Made by a program: the position numbers and the translations under genes | Shown: positions 37,615 to 44,405 of the stretch, one piece after another | How the letters are laid out: the number at the start of each line of letters is the position of its first letter | Numbering within the stretch: the stretch's first letter is position 1 | Source: Bacteroidota bacterium | GTDB lineage: Bacteria; Bacteroidota; Bacteroidia; Sphingobacteriales; Sphingobacteriaceae | Assembly: GCA_023450085.1 (NCBI GenBank) | Contig: JAEXHI010000031.1 | Span: 310,001 to 374,000, forward strand | DNA length: 64,000 nt | Direction: 5' to 3' | The notes under the pieces: model-generated | What the model was told of the DNA's origin: nothing | The model's input: only the letters and a program-made list of their open reading frames with translations | Databases searched by the model: none

Positions 37615-38085
37615 TTACGGGCAAGCTACCGCCCGTTCGTAATCAGCATCGGTAAAAGTATAGGTGAATTTGTATTTACGCTCGCCCAGCTTTTCGGCGG
37701 TATAGCTATTAATATTTAAAGGATTATTTTCTCCTTTTTCGTCCTTTATCACCATACATCTTTTACCGTCAAATTTAATTACGATAGTTTGTTTAGGCGG
37801 CATAGGTACATTTTCTTTATATAAAGGGCTGGCAAAAGAACTCGGCTCAACCACTTTGCCAGATAAATCTGAAGTCCGAAAAACTGTACTTACAGTATGA
37901 GGCTGAAGATTGTATTTTTCAAAACCTGGGCTAAATACAATATTATAGTTCGTTTTGTTAACAAAGTAAAATTCCCCCTCCATTCCATAATCTCTTGTTA
38001 TACAGCCATTAACTAACATTAAAACGTTAGCGATTAGCCCAATAGTCAAAAAGCGCATCAAGGTGTTGTTCTGTGGTGTTTTCAT
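37615..38085 (-). CDS. Tandem small lipoprotein, copy 4 of 6
   Basis: The 156-residue lipoprotein starts MKTPQNNTLMRFLTIGL with the acceptor cysteine in MLVNGC. The middle differs strongly from copies 1, 2 and 5: YNIVFSPGFEKYNLQPHTVSTVF and an acidic insertion near KDEKGENN. The C-terminus (NINSYTAEKLGERKY then YKFTYTFTDADYERAVACP) is the same. It is closest to copy 3, with which it shares EKYNLQP. The first 20 codons, read one base earlier, spell YENTTEQHLDALFDYWANR and a stop, the tail of a metalloprotease like that at 39431. Confidence 0.8.
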   Translation of the reverse strand: MKTPQNNTLMRFLTIGLIANVLMLVNGCITRDYGMEGEFYFVNKTNYNIVFSPGFEKYNLQPHTVSTVFRTSDLSGKVVEPSSFASPLYKENVPMPPKQTIVIKFDGKRCMVIKDEKGENNPLNINSYTAEKLGERKYKFTYTFTDADYERAVACP

Positions 38086-38099
38086 AATATTAGCTTTAA

Positions 38100-38555
38100 T
38101 TACGGGCAAGCTACCGCCCGTTCGTAATCAGCATCGGTAAAAGTATAGGTGAATTTGTATTTACGCTCACCCAGCTTTTCGGCCGTATAGTTATTAATAT
38201 TCAACGGTGAATGCTCCTCAAGCTCAGTCGGTTCCCAACACCTATTATTTATCTTAATTATAATTGGTAGTTTAAAACGGCTTTCATAAAAATAGGGAGC
38301 CGCATAATTTTCAGGTTTAACATTCTTACCTGAACCATCTTTTTCAATACTTACAAAAATGGTTGATTGAGGTTGTAAATTATATTTTTCTAAACCCTGT
38401 CCATAACTTATTGAATAGCGTGTATTATTGATAAAAACAAAATCTGCAAAAAGTACTTCCTCTCTGATTATCTTACAGGAAATTAATGAGGTACTAATAA
38501 TAATTAGCCCAGTAATCAAAAAGCGCATCCAAGTGTTGCTTTGTGTTGTTTTCAT
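38100..38555 (-). CDS. Tandem small lipoprotein, copy 3 of 6
   Basis: The 151-residue lipoprotein starts MKTTQSNTWMRFLITGL with acceptor cysteine in TSLISC. The central part reads ADFVFINNTRYSISYGQGL and EKYNLQPQSTIFVS. VKPENYAAPYF and IIIKINNRCWEP follow, and the array's common C-terminus closes it. Read one base earlier, its 5' end encodes YENNTKQHLDALFDYWANYY and a stop. It lies 14 bases after copy 2. The protein is expected in the periplasm or on the outer membrane; its role is unknown. Confidence 0.8.
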   Translation of the reverse strand: MKTTQSNTWMRFLITGLIIISTSLISCKIIREEVLFADFVFINNTRYSISYGQGLEKYNLQPQSTIFVSIEKDGSGKNVKPENYAAPYFYESRFKLPIIIKINNRCWEPTELEEHSPLNINNYTAEKLGERKYKFTYTFTDADYERAVACP

Positions 38556-38569
38556 AATATTAGCTTTAA

Positions 38570-39022
38570 TTACGGGCAAGCTACCGCCCGTTCGTAATCA
38601 GCATCGGTAAAAGTATAGGTGAATTTGTATTTACGCTCACCCCGCTTTTCGGCGGTATAGCTCTTGATATTTAAAATACTATTAACATCGCTTTTAACCT
38701 GTTTTAAGCATTTATCTCCAATATGTATGGTAACTTCCAAACTTGTTCCAATTCCTTCACTGAGTGGATGTTGGTAATCCTCGGGCCTTACAACCTTCTG
38801 ACTTGGTTGGATTTGACTTAAATAATAAGTTTGAAGAGGCTCTATTTCAAGATTTAATCGTTGCTCAATGATAGCAATCTTATGAGTAGTTTTATTAACA
38901 AAATAAAATTCCCCTTCTTGACCCCACTCGCTAATTTTATTACAGGAGCCAGAAGTAAGTAGACTAAAAATTAAGCCAAGCGTCAAATAATGCATCCAAA
39001 TATTGTTCTGTAGGGTTTTCAT
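38570..39022 (-). CDS. Tandem small lipoprotein, copy 2 of 6
   Basis: The 150-residue lipoprotein starts MKTLQNNIWMHYLTLGL with lipobox TSGSC. It is very close to copies 1 and 5, with changes concentrated in the middle (YYLSQIQPSQKVVRPEDYQHPLSEGIG region). It carries EKRGERKY where the other copies have EKLGERKY. Identical 5' and 3' ends with a variable centre suggest recent duplication plus recombination. The start follows the copy 1 stop by 14 bases. Confidence 0.8.
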   Translation of the reverse strand: MKTLQNNIWMHYLTLGLIFSLLTSGSCNKISEWGQEGEFYFVNKTTHKIAIIEQRLNLEIEPLQTYYLSQIQPSQKVVRPEDYQHPLSEGIGTSLEVTIHIGDKCLKQVKSDVNSILNIKSYTAEKRGERKYKFTYTFTDADYERAVACP

Positions 39023-39036
39023 CATAATACCTTTAA

Positions 39037-39489
39037 TTACGGGCATGCTACCGCCCGTTCATAATCAGCATCGGTAAAAGTATAGGTGAATTTGTATTTA
39101 CGCTCACCCAGCTTTTCGGCGGTATAGCTCTTGATATTTAAAATACTGTTAATATCGCTTTTAAGCTGTTTTAAGCACTTATCCCCAATTCGTATGGTAA
39201 CTTCCGATCGTGGTCCAATTTCTTGAGTAATTGGATCTTGGTAATCTTCAGGCTTCACAACCTTCTGACTTGGTTGGGCCTGATATAAATAAAATGTTTT
39301 AGAGGGCTCTATTTCAAATTTTAATCGTTGTTCAATGAAAGTGATTTTAAGAGTGGATTTATTTACGAAAAAAAAATCCCCCTCTTGTCCCCATTCGGTC
39401 CTTTTATTACAGGAGCCAGAAGTCAGCAGACTAAAAATTAAGCCAAGCGTCAAATAATGCATCCAAGTGTTGTTCTGTAGGGTTTTCAT
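39037..39489 (-). CDS. Tandem small lipoprotein, copy 1 of 6, overlapping the protease gene
   Basis: The 150-residue lipoprotein starts MKTLQNNTWMHYLTLGL with lipobox TSGSC, followed by the family's beta-rich domain and common C-terminus. Its first 59 bases lie inside the 3' end of the metalloprotease gene in another frame. There the DNA also encodes MYENPTEQHLDALFDAWLNF and the protease stop. The start is supported by exact alignment with the starts of copies 2 and 5, which are free of overlap. The overlap suggests translational coupling to the protease. Confidence 0.8.
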   Translation of the reverse strand: MKTLQNNTWMHYLTLGLIFSLLTSGSCNKRTEWGQEGDFFFVNKSTLKITFIEQRLKFEIEPSKTFYLYQAQPSQKVVKPEDYQDPITQEIGPRSEVTIRIGDKCLKQLKSDINSILNIKSYTAEKLGERKYKFTYTFTDADYERAVACP

Positions 39490-41128
39490 ACATGTTTTTT
39501 AAGTTATATTTTAAATCATTAAGATTTTTAGCGCCAAGTAGAGCATTCTGTATCTGAACAATGGTGTATCCCGAAACAAGATCCTTTCGATCTGAAAATC
39601 CGTTATTGGTAAAATCCCCATAATCGTCAATCAAATCAATTACAACATTTGTGTACATAGAACTACTGTGTCCTCCATAATAATAAGGGTATTCCATTTT
39701 GGTAATATACCATTGAACGCCTCTAGCCCATGAATCAGCCAGTTTTACAGTAGCATTATCATTTTGATTATATCTATCCTTATCAATTAGCCAATGTACT
39801 GCATGTCCCAATTCATGAATGGTTGTTGCAAAAACTGTTTGGGTGGTGCTATTATTTGGATAATAAATATGTATAAATTCCCCAACCCTAAACAATCTCC
39901 TAATAGGCAATGCATTACCACCAGATATCGGATCATTCGAATCAGGATAATATCGTGCACGTAACTTCATTTGTGTTTTCCAAAAAGCATTTTGTGGCGG
40001 TGTTCTTAAGCCCTGTATATCCTTATAATAATAATGGAAAGCGGCTCGGAAAACGGCACTACAAAATTTATCATAACCTGTAAATTGTACATTCCAAGAG
40101 GCTTTAACTTTGGGGCCACTAATTTCCCTTGTCTTTCCCATCGGTCTAGTGTCATCAATCACAGAAAACTCGTAACGTTCAAAATTGAGCCAGTAGTTTG
40201 CTGGGCGGGTAAACCACCCGTTAACAGCATAGTAGCCATCAGCATCTGTAATGCCCGTGTAGGTAGTAAACCATCGGCGTGCCCTAACCTTAATGCCCTG
40301 CACGCCTATAACTTGTCCCTTCACTTCATCCTCTACCGTGATACGACCATTGGGGCGCCATTCATTACCTCTTTTATAAGGGTCAACTGGAATATAGCCG
40401 CCACCTCCGCCTCCGCCACCACCTCCATTCCCTTCGCAATCTTGAAGCAGAAACATTTCATTTCTTGTATTAACAACACACATTGACACATCAATTAAAC
40501 TACGGGCATCTACCGAAAACGAAGCCCCACCAGCGCCATTCACAGTTACCATACTGTTATTCAACTCATCAGGCAGGCAAAGGTCTTCCAGTTTCTCATA
40601 GGGCACATCAGGCAGGGGATAGTTAATGGGGACCGCCGAATACTGGTAGGTTGGCACACCTAAAGGCAAATTGTCGTCCCGATAGTTGCCACTGTAAGGC
40701 GAAATCTCGTTATCAAGTGGGAAAGGATAAATCATAAGGCTGCTATCCACTACCAGTTTTTCATACTCGGCATCGTTTCTTGGCTTAAACTTAATATAGT
40801 AATGCGTGGCATTTATCCCATTTTCGGCCAAATACATACTTTCCTCGGCCGTCATTGTCTTTGTAATGGCCAATTTGTTGACACCATTGGAAAACATGAT
40901 TTTTCCCTTGGCGTACTTAGCCGAGTTGTTGTTGATGAGCTGAATGTCGTCCATCAGGATTTTGGCAAATGCCTTGCGCACATTTGTTACCGAATAAGGA
41001 TTTTTGGGATTAGATACAACGGTCTTCTGAAGCACCGTGTTGTCTGGCAGCTGGCCATTATCCAGCTTCTTGCACCCTACAATTCCAAAAAACAGGAAGA
41101 GCATTAAAGTAAGATGTTTTCTTTTCAT
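39431..41128 (-). CDS. HExxH zinc metalloprotease lipoprotein
   Basis: The 565-residue protein is a predicted lipoprotein (acceptor Cys19 in FGIVGCKK). The N-terminal half (about 20-230) is unrecognised. A ten-glycine linker (about 235-244) leads to a carboxypeptidase-regulatory-like beta domain (about 265-330, GQVIGVQGIKVRARRW ... GITDADGYYAV). The C-terminal catalytic part has the zinc motif HELGH (438-442) in ATTIHELGHAVHW, with aromatic-rich segments before and after. It is likely a surface or periplasmic peptidase; its substrate is unknown. It is the promoter-proximal gene of a leftward cluster with six small lipoproteins, the first of which overlaps its last 59 bases. The metalloprotease call is firm on motif; the subfamily is not assigned. 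Confidence 0.85.
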   Translation of the reverse strand: MKRKHLTLMLFLFFGIVGCKKLDNGQLPDNTVLQKTVVSNPKNPYSVTNVRKAFAKILMDDIQLINNNSAKYAKGKIMFSNGVNKLAITKTMTAEESMYLAENGINATHYYIKFKPRNDAEYEKLVVDSSLMIYPFPLDNEISPYSGNYRDDNLPLGVPTYQYSAVPINYPLPDVPYEKLEDLCLPDELNNSMVTVNGAGGASFSVDARSLIDVSMCVVNTRNEMFLLQDCEGNGGGGGGGGGGYIPVDPYKRGNEWRPNGRITVEDEVKGQVIGVQGIKVRARRWFTTYTGITDADGYYAVNGWFTRPANYWLNFERYEFSVIDDTRPMGKTREISGPKVKASWNVQFTGYDKFCSAVFRAAFHYYYKDIQGLRTPPQNAFWKTQMKLRARYYPDSNDPISGGNALPIRRLFRVGEFIHIYYPNNSTTQTVFATTIHELGHAVHWLIDKDRYNQNDNATVKLADSWARGVQWYITKMEYPYYYGGHSSSMYTNVVIDLIDDYGDFTNNGFSDRKDLVSGYTIVQIQNALLGAKNLNDLKYNLKNMYENPTEQHLDALFDAWLNF

Positions 41129-41758
41129 ATCTATTCAGTTAATAGTTAATAACCATCAGTATTGTCCGCATGAAAATTAAACTGGCTCTACATACTTTGT
41201 AGTGGGGTTGAAAACAAATTATTGGGCTTTTCTAAAAGGGAGTCTGTTATAATGGCAAATAATTAGCTTTATAGGGCTATGCGAACTAATTTCATCTTGT
41301 ACTGTTTTTTATCAACAAACAGAGACTCATGTCCTATTTAGGTTCAACAAGACGTAAACTTAAGGCGAAGTAGATGAAAAAAATACTCCAAAACATCTTA
41401 AAATCAACAAGAAAGTACATTTTGAAATTGCGCTCGTTACTTCAAGTATCACTTGCTCCTATTTAAGTAATTGATATTGACACGCAACTAGGAAGTAAAA
41501 TGAGAAATAAAGGATTGAATTTTTACCGCTTGCGTAGAGAAAGGTTAGCTAGCTGTTAGCCCAAAGATTCGGGAAAATGACGGAAAAAAATGATTGGGCT
41601 AAATTAGGCTTACGAAGTTTAGTTTTGAATGCCGAATGAAACTTCGTAAGCCCATATTAAATGGCAGATATATAAGCATCAATAATAGTCTACCATAAAA
41701 AGTACTCAACGTGGTAATATATTAGAGCCGATCCTACCCCATTCCAATTTAATTGATC
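41129..41758. other. Spacer upstream of the protease gene
   Basis: The 630-bp spacer holds one CTTACGAAGTTT-family inverted repeat at 41607-41652. It must also contain the protease promoter, but I find no clear TAnnTTTG on the minus strand. No open frame with protein features is seen. Confidence 0.5.
41607..41652. repeat. Inverted-repeat element, CTTACGAAGTTT family
   Basis: GGCTTACGAAGTTT (41607-41620) and AAACTTCGTAAGCC (41639-41652) are exact 14-bp complements with an 18-base loop. It is the third copy of the family in this window. Confidence 0.8.
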
Positions 41759-42508
41759 TTATAAGCTCTTTTTGATGGCTTCCAATACAGATAAGTAGTC
41801 ATTGCTTTTTGGTTTTTCATTAAGTGTATTTTGTGGTAAATTTTCTGATTTTTTAGCCAACAGTAAATTTATTTTAGCCAAAGACTCACAGCCCTCTTTC
41901 GAGTTGGCGTCACAAGCTTTTTTATACCAAAATTTAGCCAATTGATTATCTCCAGTTATTTTGTTACTGTTGCTATTGTAAGCGGCAACATGCAACATAC
42001 ACTCTACATGCCCTTTTTCGGCACCCTTTAAAAAGTATTTATAGGCCAAACTGTAATTTGGTTTCCCCGGAGTCCCTTCAATATGATCGTGATACTCAAC
42101 ACAGTGACCAATTAAATGATTTGCCTCATTAATTTGGCTAAAATTTGAGCTTAATTTTATAAGGTAATCGTAAGCTTTATGATAGTCTTTATCTGTGCCA
42201 TTACCGTTAAAATAGTTATAACCAGAATTATAAATCCCCATTTCATAACCTTTTGCAGCCGATTGTTCAAAATAGACCAAAGCAGGCTTGTAATCTTCAA
42301 GCTGCCAATAACACATTGCAAAAAGGTTAAGCTGCTCGCCATCCAACTCAGTTTCATATTTTTTATAAAGGCTGATAGCATTTTTATAACCATCGTTATC
42401 ACCTTGATTAAAAAAGCTATATGCTTGATTTAGCTCAGTGGCTTTCTGGGCAAAGGAAAACGTTGCACAAAAAAGTGTTAGAGATAATACAATGGCTATT
42501 TTTCTCAT
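41759..42508 (-). CDS. Secreted Sel1/TPR-repeat protein
   Basis: I start it at MRKIAIVLSLTLFCATFSFAQ, a clear signal peptide, giving 249 residues. The frame is open ten codons further (MKKELTKYID), which would spoil the signal. The mature part consists of Sel1-like/TPR helices: NAISLYKKYETELDGEQLNLFAMCYWQLEDYKPALVYF, AAAKGYEMGIYNSGYNYF, KYFLKGAEKGHVECMLHVA and FWYKKACDANSKEGCESLA. Such proteins act in protein-protein contacts. It lies 38 bases after the larger TPR gene in the same direction and is probably co-transcribed under the promoter near 44300. Its role is unknown. Confidence 0.8.
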   Translation of the reverse strand: MRKIAIVLSLTLFCATFSFAQKATELNQAYSFFNQGDNDGYKNAISLYKKYETELDGEQLNLFAMCYWQLEDYKPALVYFEQSAAKGYEMGIYNSGYNYFNGNGTDKDYHKAYDYLIKLSSNFSQINEANHLIGHCVEYHDHIEGTPGKPNYSLAYKYFLKGAEKGHVECMLHVAAYNSNSNKITGDNQLAKFWYKKACDANSKEGCESLAKINLLLAKKSENLPQNTLNEKPKSNDYLSVLEAIKKSL

Positions 42509-42546
42509 ATCAATGTATTTGGTTAATTCCTTCTTCATCGCCAGTC

Positions 42547-44277
42547 TTATTTAATTTCAAAGTCTTTAAAGTAAGCCAAATCAGCATTTGGTATCATAGG
42601 CTTATACCACTTATAAAAGCTTCTGAGCATCCGTTTCGACATTTCCTGGTCGTCGTTGCCACTTTTTCGAGATAAAATCTGGGCAACTTTCAGGTAAGCC
42701 AACAATCTGTAATTAAAATAACCCTGTCCATTACTGGTAGAAAACGTAGGTGCCTTAGCCATGTCTTTTTTATCATAATTAATTGCATCAGTAAAATAAT
42801 TAAGCGCTTTCCTTTCATTAGCTTTTATGCTAGCGGTTCCGTTCAGATAAATCATACCCAAATAATACAGTGCCGCTTTTTCGGGATATTTTCTCTCGGC
42901 TCTCTTTTCCAGCGCTTCAAAAGCGGCTTTAGCATCTGCCGAAATACCATATTGGGTGTACAAACCAGTCGCCTGAAGATAATTAACCACTATTGGCGCA
43001 ACTCCCCATGTAATTGTCGTCAATTTTTTAACGCCATCACTGATATTATCATCATTGCAATCCATTGATTCGTTAGGGAACTCACTGCAAAATATTTGGG
43101 ATAGTGCAAACAGCAGGTTATGGCTATAGGTAAAGCTATTTTTTTCCTTTTTTAGATCATTAATGATGTAGAAATATTCTTTTCTTTTACCCTGTAAAGC
43201 CAAACTACTCAGGTAATCATCTAACATAGAAGCTTTTTGGTTTTTATCACTTCCCCCATTTTGTATGGCCAGCGCATAATAATTCTCAGCCTTTTCATAT
43301 TCACTATCTGCAAAAGCTTTATCAGCCACTTTTCTTTGCGCACTAAAATCTCCATTTCCAGCGTCTACAAGTGCCTTTGAATTTGCCATTTCTTCCTCTA
43401 ATGCTTTCTGTTTTGCTGCCAGTGCCTTCTGCTGTTCTTCAAGTCGCTTTTTTTCTTTGTTGGCTTGTATAGAAGAAACTAGACCACTGATACCATCAGC
43501 AAGTTGGGTCATCCCCTGCTGTAGTTGCTGCTGCTTTTGCAGTGCTTGCTGTTGTTTTAATAAGGCCTGTTGCTGCGCTTGCTGTTGTGCAATTTGTTGT
43601 TGTTGGTAGTTATTATTTGAAGTACTGCTGTTCGCTTTTGCTTTTTGTGCCTCGGCAAGCCAAGCTCTGGCATTGTTTCGTTGGGCATCGTTTACCGCTA
43701 CAGAAATGGCAGAATTCCATAACGATATGGCTTGATCGTAATTACCTGCTTGCCCCGCTGCCGTTGCTCTTTTGTAATAATCTTGGAAGCTTGCATTGTT
43801 TCTATCAAAAGTGGGATCATAAGCTTGGCTGTTGGTATTGGTGGTATTAGACCCAGTGTTAGTTTTAGTGTCGCAGTTTGGCTGATTTGGAACTCCATTA
43901 TCGCAGATTGCATAACAATTTAGTTTGTCTGAAAAATTCACACTGCTGACCTCTACAGACAAGTAATTGGCATTTGAATTGAAATAACGTGAAGTGTGAC
44001 TATATTCCTGTCCAGGGCTTAAAGTAACCTGCCCAATACTTACGACCTCTCCTCCTACTTTCCAAGACATATTAAAGGTTACCTTTTTACTATAATTGCT
44101 TTTAATTTTTGCTTGCCACGAATACTGGTTGATACTTTTCACATATCCTTTATTCAATACTGCAAACTGAAATCCTTGAAAGCAACTTACTTTACCCCAA
44201 GACGACCATTGCGGTGTTTGTCCAAATACAAAGCATACCTGAAACATCAAAACCAATAAGAATAGATATTTTTTCAT
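42547..44277 (-). CDS. Secreted protein with beta domain, Gln-rich coiled coil and TPR region
   Basis: The 576-residue protein starts with a signal peptide (1-19). A beta-rich domain follows (about 20-130, WSSWGKVSCFQGFQFAVLNKGYVK ... SVEVSSVNFSDKLNCYAIC) with several cysteines. Next come a Ser/Thr/Asn linker, a TPR unit (FQDYYKRATAAGQAGNYDQAISLWNSAI) and a long glutamine-rich coiled coil (about 225-300, QQQQIAQQQAQQQALLKQQQ). The C-terminal half holds TPR/Sel1-like helices. No enzyme motif is seen. It is divergent from a histidine kinase gene; a TAGTTTTG box and a shared near-palindrome suggest control by that two-component system. Envelope scaffolding is a guess. Confidence 0.8.
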   Translation of the reverse strand: MKKYLFLLVLMFQVCFVFGQTPQWSSWGKVSCFQGFQFAVLNKGYVKSINQYSWQAKIKSNYSKKVTFNMSWKVGGEVVSIGQVTLSPGQEYSHTSRYFNSNANYLSVEVSSVNFSDKLNCYAICDNGVPNQPNCDTKTNTGSNTTNTNSQAYDPTFDRNNASFQDYYKRATAAGQAGNYDQAISLWNSAISVAVNDAQRNNARAWLAEAQKAKANSSTSNNNYQQQQIAQQQAQQQALLKQQQALQKQQQLQQGMTQLADGISGLVSSIQANKEKKRLEEQQKALAAKQKALEEEMANSKALVDAGNGDFSAQRKVADKAFADSEYEKAENYYALAIQNGGSDKNQKASMLDDYLSSLALQGKRKEYFYIINDLKKEKNSFTYSHNLLFALSQIFCSEFPNESMDCNDDNISDGVKKLTTITWGVAPIVVNYLQATGLYTQYGISADAKAAFEALEKRAERKYPEKAALYYLGMIYLNGTASIKANERKALNYFTDAINYDKKDMAKAPTFSTSNGQGYFNYRLLAYLKVAQILSRKSGNDDQEMSKRMLRSFYKWYKPMIPNADLAYFKDFEIK

Positions 44278-44299
44278 GTTAGATTAAATTTGGTTGATA

Positions 44300-44378
44300 C
44301 AAAACTAAATGCCACATTAAGCGCTTTCATATACCTAGCACTCGGTATATTTTAAAAACCATTTTAATGTTATCTTTA
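44300..44378. promoter_or_regulatory. Divergent promoter pair around a 20-bp near-palindrome
   Basis: TATACCTAGCACTCGGTATA (44330-44349) has TATACCnAGnnCTnGGTATA symmetry. Leftward, TAGTTTTG (44300-44307) fits TAnnTTTG exactly and drives the TPR genes. Rightward, TATCTTTA (44371-44378) is one base off and drives the kinase operon. The palindrome centre is 39.5 and 38.5 bases from the far ends of these boxes, so one bound dimer could act on both. Confidence 0.65.
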
Positions 44379-44405
44379 GGTTACTAAACCAAATGGCTCC
44401 CCTTT

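Noticed and set aside
36678..38579. Longer lipoprotein starts reading MPVIK...
   Set aside because: These codons are the stop region of the preceding copy; starts there would be TTG or ATG overlaps that break the lipoprotein signal, whereas the MKT start aligns across all copies.
39431..39489. Sequencing frameshift at the protease/lipoprotein overlap
   Set aside because: Both frames are intact, and the same double coding is conserved in the five other copies, so the overlap is genuine.
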